Part shown: one piece after another, positions 1 to 7,857 of the stretch
Layout: each line of letters begins with the position of its first letter
How positions within the stretch are numbered: position 1 is the first letter of the stretch
NCBI GenBank assembly: GCA_002421995.1
Contig: DISP01000047.1
Span: 1-10,181, forward strand
DNA length: 10,181 nucleotides
Source: Bacteroidales bacterium UBA6207
GTDB lineage: Bacteria > Bacteroidota > Bacteroidia > Bacteroidales > F082
Direction of reading: 5' to 3'
The notes under the pieces: generated by a model
Database searches by the model: none
The model's input: the letters and a program-made list of their open reading frames with translations, nothing else
Told to the model about the DNA's origin: nothing
Program-made: the position numbers and the translations under genes

Positions 1-3000
1 AAGTGGTTTTGCTCCAGACATCAAGAGAAGCAGAAGACTTATTTTTACAATAGCAGGCAGTCTTTTTCGCTTTCTTATTTTGGATTCTGTTTCAAAAAGA
101 CAATACATCACCGGCAACACAATCATGGTTAACAATGTTGCCGAGATTAGACCTCCGACTACCACAGTAGCAAGCGGACGTTGCACTTCGGCACCTGCCG
201 AGGTTGAAATGGCCATCGGCATAAATCCCATTGCCGCTGCGGAAGCAGTCAACAGAACAGGTCTAAGTCGTTCGCGGGTTCCCCTTAATATGCGCTCGCG
301 CAGATCATCCACACCATGCTTTTTCAACTCTTTAAAATGTTCAATCAGCACAATGCCATTGAGTACGGCAATCCCAAACAATGCTATAAAGCCCACACCT
401 GCCGAGATGCTGAAAGGCATTCCACGCATCCAAAGTAGCAGCACTCCACCCACAGCCGACAGCGGAATTGCAGAATAGACCATCAGAGCCTCCCTGAATG
501 AACCAAAGGCAAGATGAAGCAATGTAAATATAAGTATCAATGCAATGGGTACAGCAATCATAAGTCGCTTACGTGCACTGCGAAGATTCTCAAACTGACC
601 GCCATAAGCAATAGAATAGCCTTCGGGAAGACGCACCTTTTCATCAATCAGATTGCGTATATCGGAAACTACAGATTCCAGGTCACGGTTGCGCACATTG
701 ACGCCTACAACAACCCTTCGATGTGTATTGTCGCGGCTTATTTTTGCAGGTCCTTTGGTAAGGTTCACCTGTGCAACTTCTGAAACCGGAATCTGACTGC
801 CATCGGGCAATGGTATCATTGCCTTTCGAAGATGTTCAATATCGCTTCGAAAATCTTTTTCGTAGCGGATCACCAGATCAAATCGCCGCTCCCCTTCAAA
901 AATTTCGCCACTTTTCATCCCGGCAAAACCCATCGAAATCACCCTGTTGACATCTTCCACACACAAACCATACAACGCAAGGCGTGTACGGTCGTAGCTA
1001 ATTGTCATCTCTGGCAGACCCGCTGTTTTCTCCACAATGATATCACTGGCACCTTCCACGCCTTCGATGGCCGTTTTGATGCGTAATGCAAGCTTGTTGA
1101 GCACTTCCAGGTCTTCACCAAAAACTTTGATGGCAACATCGGCTCTTGTTCCGGTGATCAATTCATTGAACCGCATCTCTATCGGTTGTGTAAATTCGTA
1201 GTCTATTCCGGGTATAACAAGCAAAGCCTCCTTGAACTTGTCGGCCAACGCATCTTTACTTTTAGCGGTGACCCATTCTTTTGGGGGCCGAAGAGTGATG
1301 ATAATGTCGCTTTCTTCCATTGACATTGGATCGGTTGGCACCTCAGCTGCTCCAATACGGCTTACAACCTGATCAACCTCGGGGAAACCTTTAAGAATTG
1401 TTTCAATACGTGTTGTAAGGGCGATTGTTTCGCTTAACGAGGTTCCTGATTTAAAGACAGGCTGTATAACAAAATCACCTTCATCGAGGGTAGGTACAAA
1501 CTCTCCACCCATTCCGCTGAAAATGAAAACACTCCAGGCAAGCAACATCAGCGCGATGATGATCACTGTAATACGATGCCGTAGCGCCCATGAAACACTG
1601 GGCTCATAGGCCCTGTTAAGCAACAGTAACAAGCGGTCGGAGAAAGTGACTTTTCCTGATGCAGGCCTTAAAAACATAGACGAAACCACAGGCACATAGG
1701 TGAATCCGAGTATCATCGTTCCAATTAAAGCAAAGGTAAACACCTGAGCCATAGGCCTGAACATCTTTCCTTCTATCCCTGTTAAGGAAAGAATCGGAAT
1801 GAAAACGATGATGATGATTAGCTGTCCGAAGATGGCCGAGCGGGTTAGTTTTCGAGCACCTTTAAGGGTAATCTTATCTGTCAGTGCTTGTCTTTCCACA
1901 TTTTCAAGTTTCAAAATCTCGCCTCTGTTACGTGTGATCTGAAAAGCAATATACTCTACTATAATTACAGCTCCATCAATGATTATTCCGAAGTCAATAG
2001 CTCCCAGGCTCATCAGGTTTGCATCCACGCCAAAAAGATACATCAGCGAGAGGGCAAACAAAAGACTGAGTGGAATCACCGAAGCAATGACGAGACCCGA
2101 CCGAAGATTCCCAAGAAGGAGAACAACCACAAAAATGACGATCAGACAACCTAAAATCAGGTTTTCGGCTATAGTAAAAGTCGTTTTACGGATAAGTGCA
2201 CTGCGTTCGAGAAATCCATTGATTCGGATACCGGGCGGTAAACTTGAAGATATTTCTTCCACACGCTTTTTCACATCATTTATAACCTTACTGGAGTTGG
2301 CTCCTTTGAGCATCATCACTTGTCCCAGCACCTTTTCGCCTTCACCATTGGCTGTTATTGCACCAAAGCGCGTGGCACTTCCAATGTGGACACTTGCAAT
2401 ATCAGAAATTTTGACAATTTGTCCCTTAATTCGCTTGACAACCAATTGCTGCAGCTCGGCTTCGGAACCAATCAGACCTTCGCTACGGATGAAAAAACTT
2501 TGATTTGATTTTTCTATATATCCTCCTCCTGCAATACTATTGTTTCTTTCGAGGGCCGTGAATACCTCTTCAATAGTCACATCCATTGCTTTCAACCTGT
2601 TAGGATCAATTGCCACTTCATACTGTTTCAAATATCCTCCCCATGTGTTCACTTCAACAACACCGGGAATTCCGGAGAGTTGTCTGCGCACCATCCAATC
2701 CTGAATTGTGCGAAGATCGGTGGTTGAATACCGGTCTTTGTATGCCGGGTCAACTTCAAGAACGTATTGATATATTTCGCCCAGACCGGTAGAAATGGGA
2801 CCCATAAATGGAGTGCCAAAACCTTGTGGAATGTTCTCCAATGCTGTTTGAAGTCGCTCTGCGATCAGCTGTCTTGGCAAATAGGTGCCGATATTGTCTT
2901 CAAAAACGATTGTTACGACCGACAGACCAAATTTGGAAACAGAGCGGATTTCCACCAGACCGGGTAGGTTAGCCATCTCTAACTCCACGGGATAGGTTAG

Positions 3001-3192
3001 AAACCGTTCCACATCGAGGGTGCTGAGATTACGCGAAGTAGTTATCACCTGCACCTGGTTGTTTGTAACATCCGGCACTGCACCAATAGGAATATTGAGC
3101 AAGGCAAACAAACCAAATCCAGCCATAGTTGCTGTTGCCAGCAACACGATCAGTTTGTTTTGAAGACTGGATTCTATTAACTTGTTAATCAT
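1..3192 (-). CDS. czcA: CzcA/CusA-family heavy-metal RND efflux pump, 3' end outside the window
   Basis: Proton-driven inner-membrane pump of the heavy-metal (HME) RND family, which exports metal cations through a tripartite complex. I translated the minus strand from the ATG at 3190-3192 and found 1064 codons with no stop, so the gene runs off the left edge. Visible marks are a first membrane helix at about residues 14-32, followed by the family sequence PIGAVPDVTN (35-44). The TM4 signature is DFGIIIDGAVIIVE from D400, with acidic residues D400, D406 and E413 matching the CzcA proton-relay positions. A late helix carries VLNGIVLIEH around N945. The DFG/DGAV signature fits divalent-cation pumps (Zn, Co, Cd, Ni) better than Cu/Ag pumps. 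The normal RND body ends near residue 1034, yet the frame continues through a basic stretch into a new hydrophobic segment. No membrane-fusion partner lies upstream; it may be beyond the edge. The exact metal is not certain. Confidence 0.93.
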   Translation of the reverse strand, partial: MINKLIESSLQNKLIVLLATATMAGFGLFALLNIPIGAVPDVTNNQVQVITTSRNLSTLDVERFLTYPVELEMANLPGLVEIRSVSKFGLSVVTIVFEDNIGTYLPRQLIAERLQTALENIPQGFGTPFMGPISTGLGEIYQYVLEVDPAYKDRYSTTDLRTIQDWMVRRQLSGIPGVVEVNTWGGYLKQYEVAIDPNRLKAMDVTIEEVFTALERNNSIAGGGYIEKSNQSFFIRSEGLIGSEAELQQLVVKRIKGQIVKISDIASVHIGSATRFGAITANGEGEKVLGQVMMLKGANSSKVINDVKKRVEEISSSLPPGIRINGFLERSALIRKTTFTIAENLILGCLIVIFVVVLLLGNLRSGLVIASVIPLSLLFALSLMYLFGVDANLMSLGAIDFGIIIDGAVIIVEYIAFQITRNRGEILKLENVERQALTDKITLKGARKLTRSAIFGQLIIIIVFIPILSLTGIEGKMFRPMAQVFTFALIGTMILGFTYVPVVSSMFLRPASGKVTFSDRLLLLLNRAYEPSVSWALRHRITVIIIALMLLAWSVFIFSGMGGEFVPTLDEGDFVIQPVFKSGTSLSETIALTTRIETILKGFPEVDQVVSRIGAAEVPTDPMSMEESDIIITLRPPKEWVTAKSKDALADKFKEALLVIPGIDYEFTQPIEMRFNELITGTRADVAIKVFGEDLEVLNKLALRIKTAIEGVEGASDIIVEKTAGLPEMTISYDRTRLALYGLCVEDVNRVISMGFAGMKSGEIFEGERRFDLVIRYEKDFRSDIEHLRKAMIPLPDGSQIPVSEVAQVNLTKGPAKISRDNTHRRVVVGVNVRNRDLESVVSDIRNLIDEKVRLPEGYSIAYGGQFENLRSARKRLMIAVPIALILIFTLLHLAFGSFREALMVYSAIPLSAVGGVLLLWMRGMPFSISAGVGFIALFGIAVLNGIVLIEHFKELKKHGVDDLRERILRGTRERLRPVLLTASAAAMGFMPMAISTSAGAEVQRPLATVVVGGLISATLLTMIVLPVMYCLFETESKIRKRKRLPAIVKISLLLLLMSGAKPL

Positions 3193-3239
3193 ATCAATAT
3201 TCGATCTTTAGGTTTTATTTTGGTATCTTCTCTGAATCA

Positions 3240-3263
3240 AAGAAAGCTATCAATCGCTTTCTT
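3240..3263 (-). terminator. Hairpin across the cytochrome b stop codon, possible weak terminator or attenuator
   Basis: An 8-bp perfect inverted repeat (AAGAAAGC and GCTTTCTT, 8-base loop) spans the stop codon of the cytochrome b gene, just before the 57-base gap to the RND pump. On the transcribed strand it is followed by a T-rich but interrupted stretch, not a clean T-tract. It could lower read-through into the pump gene or protect an RNA end; it could also be chance. Confidence 0.25.
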
Positions 3264-3954
3264 GGTCATATTTTGCTTTTTCGTGTTTGTCCTGCTGCTC
3301 TGTAACCGGAAGGTTAAGTGCCTGAATGAAAAGATAGAAGGCTATCACAAACCAAACAACAGCAAATGCTTTATGAAAACCATTTAGTGAGGCAGATGGT
3401 GCAATACCTGGTTTTTGCCCGGTGAAGATAGAGAAAATAGCGCTGTCTTTTTTATGCATAAAAGCATCAAAAGCAATTCCGGCAAGGTGAATAATAACAA
3501 GCATCAGAAAAAGATTAGCTAAAATTTCATGTGATTCTTCTGCAAAATCGCTATTGAATGGAAGGTTAGAAGTGAGCGACTGGTTTTCATATTTATAGAC
3601 CAAATATCCTGAAATAGCTGTTGCTAACCCAATTAAAATTATTCCAAGCATAACAAGTGAGGCGAGTGGGTTGTGCCCAATATGAGCTGAGTTTTTTATT
3701 GACTTGGTAAAAGCTATGATCTTATTAAAAGATATAGGGAAGTCGCTGAATCTTGAATAGCGTGGTCCGATCAACCCCCAAATAACTCTTGCGCTCAAGA
3801 GGCCGCCTGCAAGCGCACCGAATGCGAAATATAATGATTGATACTGTTCAAAATCACTTAAAACATAGGCAGTTGTAAAACTGATCGCTAAAAACCAGTG
3901 AAATGCCCTTGTAGGAATACCCCACACGAGGGTTTTATGTGAACTTTTTGCCAT
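3250..3954 (-). CDS. b561-type membrane cytochrome b (Ni,Fe-hydrogenase cytochrome b-like)
   Basis: 234-residue inner-membrane di-heme cytochrome b, of the kind that passes electrons between the quinol pool and periplasmic redox proteins. The start of the family is clear: VWGIPTRAFHW at 10-20 with a candidate haem ligand H19 in helix 1, then RVIWGLIGPRYSRFSDF (56-72) and GHNPLAS (93-99). Predicted helices lie near 15-32, 40-62, 96-118, 142-162 and 193-213. H142 and H156 in helix 4 are further candidate ligands. The C-terminus is charged and probably cytoplasmic. It starts 14 bases after the diheme lipoprotein gene, and b561 plus a small cytochrome c is a common redox pair, so that lipoprotein is its likely electron acceptor. 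No hydrogenase subunits are in view, so a hydrogenase role is unlikely here. Confidence 0.88.
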   Translation of the reverse strand: MAKSSHKTLVWGIPTRAFHWFLAISFTTAYVLSDFEQYQSLYFAFGALAGGLLSARVIWGLIGPRYSRFSDFPISFNKIIAFTKSIKNSAHIGHNPLASLVMLGIILIGLATAISGYLVYKYENQSLTSNLPFNSDFAEESHEILANLFLMLVIIHLAGIAFDAFMHKKDSAIFSIFTGQKPGIAPSASLNGFHKAFAVVWFVIAFYLFIQALNLPVTEQQDKHEKAKYDQESD

Positions 3955-3968
3955 GATTTGTTTATAGA

Positions 3969-4433
3969 TTAGTGTGAATAAATCATTTCAGTTGATTGAC
4001 CATGACAGCTATTGCATTGACCTGTAGTGACTTGAGCGTTCATATAAATTGTTGTGTCATTTCCTGTTGCAGCTGTATAAACTCCGGCAGAAAAATCGAA
4101 ATCTTCTGTGGAGTAGAAGTTTCCTAACTGATCTGTTTCTATTGTTTTTAGCAGTGTGCCTGAACCATTTGGACCAGAGAAAAAAAGAATCAGGCCATTT
4201 GGCAGTGTTGTCTGTAAGTTAAAGGAATACACGGTTCCGGCCACAACAAACCACCCTTCGCCTTTCCCACCCGAAGTATGACACTTCATGCAGTTATTGC
4301 CTTGCTGATGGCTTTCATTTTGGCCGTTTTTACTTATAAGTGTCTCGTTGCCTTCCTTTTCGCAGGATGAAAGCAGAAATAAACACACAAGAAATAGCAA
4401 TAAATATGCGCAATGGCAACGATTCTCTTTCAT
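3969..4433 (-). CDS. Diheme c-type cytochrome lipoprotein
   Basis: 154-residue lipoprotein with two haem c sites. The N-terminus has a hydrophobic stretch (10-21) ending in the lipobox LSSC with lipidated C24. The first haem motif, CMKCH, is at 48-52 and the second, CNSCH, at 140-144, close to the C-terminus. The 85 or so residues between them contain no other CXXCH and look like a beta-sandwich (carboxypeptidase-regulatory or Ig-like) fold: AGTVYS, then PNG, then GNFYSTEDFDF. The start overlaps the kinase stop as ATGA, and the cytochrome b gene follows after 14 bases, so the three are probably co-translated. It is likely a periplasm-facing carrier anchored in the inner or outer membrane. The haem motifs and lipobox are plain; the electron partner is inferred from position. 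Confidence 0.85.
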   Translation of the reverse strand: MKENRCHCAYLLLFLVCLFLLSSCEKEGNETLISKNGQNESHQQGNNCMKCHTSGGKGEGWFVVAGTVYSFNLQTTLPNGLILFFSGPNGSGTLLKTIETDQLGNFYSTEDFDFSAGVYTAATGNDTTIYMNAQVTTGQCNSCHGQSTEMIYSH

Positions 4434-5821
4434 GATTTTTCTTTCGGGAGTTTAAGTTGAACATGTGTGCCTTCTTTTATGCGGCTTTGTATGTTTAGTG
4501 TAATATCTGCCATTTTACATGCCTTTGCGACAATGGATAAACCAATGCCCGATCCTTTTTCGCGGCTGATCACTTCTGACGAACCCCTGTAAAATGGCAG
4601 AAAAATCTTATTAATTTCTTCAGATGCAATGCCGATGCCCTCATCATGTAATTGAAGCACAACATGTCCGTTCTCTTGATGACAGGTTATTTCAATTTCG
4701 CCACCCCGGTGGGAGTATTTAATTGCATTCGAAAGCAGGTTTTCAAGTATAAGGTCAATAATAAAAGGGTCATTTATGATTGTGAAATCACCGGGAGGTT
4801 CAAAAATTAATTTTATTGTTTTGTTTTCGATCGCCCTTGCCGCCCGCCTTATCACCTTGTCAATTGCCTCAACTACAGAGAATTCGCTAACTCGCATTTT
4901 CATGGCTTTATTGTCCATTCTGGCCAAAATAAGTAGCTTGTCAACTATTTCCGACAACCGGTCAATCTCAACCAGGCTCTCATTTATTTTGAGCACAAAC
5001 TCTTCCGTTTTACGCGGTTTACGTACCAACACCTCAAAACTGCCTTTAAGAATCGCCAGAGGAGTTTTCAATTGATGTGCTGCATCCGAAGTAAATTGTT
5101 TCTCACGCTGCAAACTTTCGTCAATTCGGTCGAGCAATTGATTGATTGCCTTTGCCAGATCAAAAAGTTCATCCCTGGTTTCCGGCACAGGAATCCTGTC
5201 GGTGAGGTTTGATGAGTTGATCTGCTGTGCCTTGGCTATGATTAGCTTCACAGGCCGGATACTTTTTATAGCAAGATAACGTGCAGTTAAAAAAAGCAGC
5301 AGGAGCGAAAAAAGAAAAGTAATGATAAGAATATTTTGCAAAGTGTTGAGCACAAGCAAATAACCATCAATAGGAATGGCTGTTGTGATGTAACAAACGA
5401 TTTTATTGTCTCGTATAACCGGAATTTTCAACTGGCGCACCGGCTGGCTGCGCAACAGGGTATTAAAGTGCTTACCTGCTGTAATATTTGGATGAAATCC
5501 AAGACTGTCAACCTTAAGATTAGGCGATTTGTCCATCGTTCGGCCATCAGTTCCGTGCAGTTCGATGAACACAGGGTTCACCTCAACTTCGCGGTGTTCA
5601 CGCTCTTCCCATTCAATTTTGTTGAAGAATGAAACTTTTCCATCCTTCACTTCAACTTCCCAGGCATGTTTATTAGCAACGGTATGCAACATTTCATCCA
5701 GGTTGGCATATACGGTCATCCTCACTACAAGATAGATTAAAAAAAAGGCTACTGCCAAAAGCGTTGCTGTAGCAATGATATAGCTGAAAGCAATCCGGTT
5801 GTGATATGCGTTTCTTTTCAT
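4430..5821 (-). CDS. Sensor histidine kinase, HAMP-HisKA-HATPase
   Basis: 463-residue membrane histidine kinase, partner of the response regulator it overlaps by 4 bases (ATGA). Layout: TM1 at about 11-34, a periplasmic sensor region at about 35-160, TM2 at about 161-182, HAMP at about 183-236, then the phospho-acceptor box DAAHQLKTPL with H249. The ATPase domain has the N box (N361, N365 in ENLLSNAIKYS), the DEGIGIA loop (393-399) and GSGIGLS (423-429). The glutamine after the histidine, instead of the usual glutamate, is also seen in TctE/PmrB-type kinases. The sensor region has several His and acidic residues (EEREH around 72-76), which would suit metal sensing, but this is only suggestive. 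Position upstream of a CzcA-type pump and two cytochromes makes metals or redox state the likeliest signals. Confidence 0.92.
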   Translation of the reverse strand: MKRNAYHNRIAFSYIIATATLLAVAFFLIYLVVRMTVYANLDEMLHTVANKHAWEVEVKDGKVSFFNKIEWEEREHREVEVNPVFIELHGTDGRTMDKSPNLKVDSLGFHPNITAGKHFNTLLRSQPVRQLKIPVIRDNKIVCYITTAIPIDGYLLVLNTLQNILIITFLFSLLLLFLTARYLAIKSIRPVKLIIAKAQQINSSNLTDRIPVPETRDELFDLAKAINQLLDRIDESLQREKQFTSDAAHQLKTPLAILKGSFEVLVRKPRKTEEFVLKINESLVEIDRLSEIVDKLLILARMDNKAMKMRVSEFSVVEAIDKVIRRAARAIENKTIKLIFEPPGDFTIINDPFIIDLILENLLSNAIKYSHRGGEIEITCHQENGHVVLQLHDEGIGIASEEINKIFLPFYRGSSEVISREKGSGIGLSIVAKACKMADITLNIQSRIKEGTHVQLKLPKEKS

Positions 5822-6486
5822 GACTCTCTTGCTATAAAACCAACCCCACGTATCGTATGTATCAGGTCGTCGTGTTTATGTAATCCAAGCTTTTTTCGCA
5901 AACTGTTCATAAAGACATCAATAACTGAGGTGTTGTAGTCAAAATGAATGTCCCACACTTGCTCAATTATTTCCTTTCTTGAGCAAACCCTGTCCTTGTT
6001 GCGCAACAGATACTCCAATAGCTCATATTCCTTTTGCGTAAGGTAAACCTCCTTTTCTGCCCTGAAAACAAGGTGCCGATCCACGTCAATCTGAATGTCA
6101 GAGAGGGTAAACATTGTATTTTCTTTAGATATCGGCCTAAGCTGAACCTTGATTCGCTCAAGAAGTTCATCAAAATGAAAAGGTTTCTTGATGTAGTCGT
6201 TTGCGCCAGACTGCAAACCTGCAACTGTGTCGTGAAGGGTATCGCGTGCAGTAAGAAATATCACCGGCGTTGAGCTGTTGTGCTGCCTGAATTGCCTGCA
6301 TACCTCAATCCCTGACAAACCCGGCAACATCCAGTCGAGCAAAACAAGATCAAAACTTTCGCTGAGTAAAAGTTCAATGCCAGCCAAACCATCCGTGGTG
6401 GCTTGAACCTCAAAATGCTCTTCTTCCAATCCTTGTTTCAGAAATGAAATAATACCAGGCTCATCTTCAATTATCAGGATTTTCAT
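5818..6486 (-). CDS. OmpR/PhoB-family response regulator
   Basis: 222-residue DNA-binding regulator. The receiver domain (1 to about 115) has the acidic pair E7/D8, phospho-acceptor D51 in LLDWMLPG, T79 in FLTAR and K101 in IKKPF. The winged-helix domain (about 125-222) ends in the family signature VIDVFMNSLRKKL followed by IHTIRGVGF. I place the start at the ATG at 6484-6486, because MKILIIEDEP is the normal beginning of this family. An in-frame ATG nine codons upstream (6513) would add an unusual tail. It overlaps the kinase gene by 4 bases. A PmrA/QseB-like direct repeat lies 45 bases before the start, which suggests autoregulation. The target genes probably include the rest of this operon. 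Confidence 0.94.
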   Translation of the reverse strand: MKILIIEDEPGIISFLKQGLEEEHFEVQATTDGLAGIELLLSESFDLVLLDWMLPGLSGIEVCRQFRQHNSSTPVIFLTARDTLHDTVAGLQSGANDYIKKPFHFDELLERIKVQLRPISKENTMFTLSDIQIDVDRHLVFRAEKEVYLTQKEYELLEYLLRNKDRVCSRKEIIEQVWDIHFDYNTSVIDVFMNSLRKKLGLHKHDDLIHTIRGVGFIARES

Positions 6487-6530
6487 ATCGCAAAAATATT
6501 CATTGCTAATCAATATCAGCCCTGATTCAG

Positions 6531-6547
6531 CTTAAGATTGGCTTAAA
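6531..6547 (-). promoter_or_regulatory. Direct-repeat binding box of PmrA/QseB type upstream of the response regulator
   Basis: In the direction of transcription the site reads TTTAAG-CCAAT-CTTAAG: two near-identical hexamers, starts 11 bases apart, which is one helical turn. This is the layout known for OmpR-family dimers such as PmrA and QseB. It is directly followed by a 9-base odd palindrome (CTGAATCAG, 6522-6530). It sits in the 81-base gap between the barrel gene and the regulator gene, the only gap large enough for a promoter in this part. I saw no second copy elsewhere in the window. Confidence 0.5.
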
Positions 6548-6567
6548 GAATAAAGAGCCGGTAATGC

Positions 6568-7821
6568 CTAAAATCTTTGTGTCAGACCAATGAAAATACG
6601 GTGCGAGGTCACTGTTTTCTCAAAAGCATGTTCTGTGTTAATATTGGCAAAGAGTTTTCCGGCAATACGATATCCCAAACCTATTTCAGCCAAATGCTGC
6701 TTTTGAGTGAACTCCCCGCTTTGGTAAAAATAGTTTATAAACCGATAGCTGCGACTGGTGTTTAGCCGGCCTTTTATGAAATCTCTGTAACAGCTTAAAC
6801 TATAGATACTTCCATCCATATAAGGTGAAGAAATGAGTGTGGTGGTGAGCGAAGCGGCGACATTCAGCCAGGGGATGTGCGAAACACTCACATAAGTGTG
6901 TAAATTCCTTGTATCGCGTGCATCCTGGGCATTGCTTCTGTAGCCTGCCCTGAATCCAATTGTCCAGCCTTTGAATGGCCGGTAGTCTGTTTGAAAGTTT
7001 AGTCCTTGGGTCGAAGACTGTTCAAGCAATTGCTCCACAATGGTTTTGTAGGTTTCATAATAGATAATGGCTTGCCTGTTGCTGTAGGACAATGACATTG
7101 AAATTTTTTGAACCGGTCTGTAACGAACAGATAAAAAAGCATTTGAAAGTGTAACATTATTTGTAATGAGTTCATTCACTTTTTTATAGAGATCAAATTC
7201 AAGCGAACCAAAAAAGTAAAGCTTTGGCAATAAGCTGTTTGAATGCTGGAGGTAGATATACCTTCTGTCAGTGAATCCCTTATTGGTTTGTTCAACAAAT
7301 GCGGCTGTAGTTTGAATGATTCCCTTTCCTGCTTTCTTCAGGTGACTCAAAAAAGCCCCGGCTTGATACAAAGTGGTATTTAAGCTAAAATTTTGCTGAT
7401 CGGGTCGCGATCCTCCCAAAACTCCAACGGTCATATTTTTGTGCGTAAATTCATATTGTAATCCATCATTGACGCCCAACTGTGAGATATTAGGGTTGAT
7501 GCGGTGGCCAAAAGCTACACTATGCGAATTGTTGAAACGATAGGATATTGCCAGATTGTAAATCTTTAATCCATTGAAAACATCTTCTCTGATTTCGTCC
7601 CACCTGTGGTCTTTGTGACTAAACGTGACATATGTTTCGGCGGAGAGGCCTTTGGTTGCCGTGTTTCCGCTTTTCAAAGCAAAAGTGTAGCGCATCCGTT
7701 GCGCAATGGTTGGTTCTTCGGAATGAATGGAAGTGTAAGAGGCTAAAGAGATTCTGCCCCGGACTTTGGATAGAGCCTTTGTCGAATTACGTTCAATTGT
7801 GTCTGTTATTGGCGCCTGCAC
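6568..7821 (-). CDS. Outer-membrane beta-barrel protein, probably the 3' part of a gene split by a stop codon
   Basis: 417 residues if started at the GTG at 7821. The sequence is a run of amphipathic strands rich in Tyr, Phe and alternating polar residues, for example IYNLAISYRF, VRYRPVQKISMSLSYS and IGFRAGYRS. It ends in IGLTQRF with a C-terminal Phe, the usual outer-membrane sorting signal. A barrel must be secreted, but this open frame has no signal peptide: it opens directly after a TAA (7855-7857) with PPAAAIKDSILVQAP, a linker-like stretch. The same frame upstream of that TAA encodes a secreted small domain. The natural reading is one protein of about 536 residues, with a signal peptide, an SH3-like domain, a Pro/Ala linker and the barrel. 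Next to a multiheme cytochrome, the barrel may be the pore of a porin-cytochrome conduit. I do not recognise a named family. The GTG start is weak. Confidence 0.65.
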   Translation of the reverse strand: MQAPITDTIERNSTKALSKVRGRISLASYTSIHSEEPTIAQRMRYTFALKSGNTATKGLSAETYVTFSHKDHRWDEIREDVFNGLKIYNLAISYRFNNSHSVAFGHRINPNISQLGVNDGLQYEFTHKNMTVGVLGGSRPDQQNFSLNTTLYQAGAFLSHLKKAGKGIIQTTAAFVEQTNKGFTDRRYIYLQHSNSLLPKLYFFGSLEFDLYKKVNELITNNVTLSNAFLSVRYRPVQKISMSLSYSNRQAIIYYETYKTIVEQLLEQSSTQGLNFQTDYRPFKGWTIGFRAGYRSNAQDARDTRNLHTYVSVSHIPWLNVAASLTTTLISSPYMDGSIYSLSCYRDFIKGRLNTSRSYRFINYFYQSGEFTQKQHLAEIGLGYRIAGKLFANINTEHAFEKTVTSHRIFIGLTQRF

Positions 7822-7854
7822 GAGAATTGAATCTTTAATTGCAGCTGCAGGCGG

Positions 7855-7857
7855 TTA
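7855..7857 (-). other. In-frame TAA that separates the signal-peptide domain from the beta-barrel
   Basis: The frame is open on both sides: from 8181 down to 7858, and from 7854 down to the TAG at 6568-6570. The stop falls inside an Ala/Pro-rich linker (AAAEP before, PPAAA after). A single base change from GAA, CAA or AAA would create it. It may be a real nonsense mutation, a sequencing or assembly error, or a read-through stop. Confidence 0.7.

Noticed and set aside
80..2967. Plus-strand open frames within the RND pump
   Set aside because: The minus strand is open without a stop over the whole stretch and encodes a clear CzcA protein; the plus frames are short and lack recognisable motifs.
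6491..6498. TATTTTTG on the minus strand, a match to the Bacteroidota -7 element TAnnTTTG
   Set aside because: It lies only 4 bases before the regulator ATG and no TTTG is found at the proper upstream distance, so it would need a leaderless transcript. Probably chance in an AT-rich gap.
6487..6513. Upstream ATG for the response regulator
   Set aside because: It adds nine residues before MKILIIEDEP, which is the usual beginning of OmpR-family receivers.
6548..6567. GGCT/AGCC pairing after the barrel gene as a terminator
   Set aside because: Only a 4-bp stem with a 12-base loop and no T-tract; it also overlaps the direct-repeat box.
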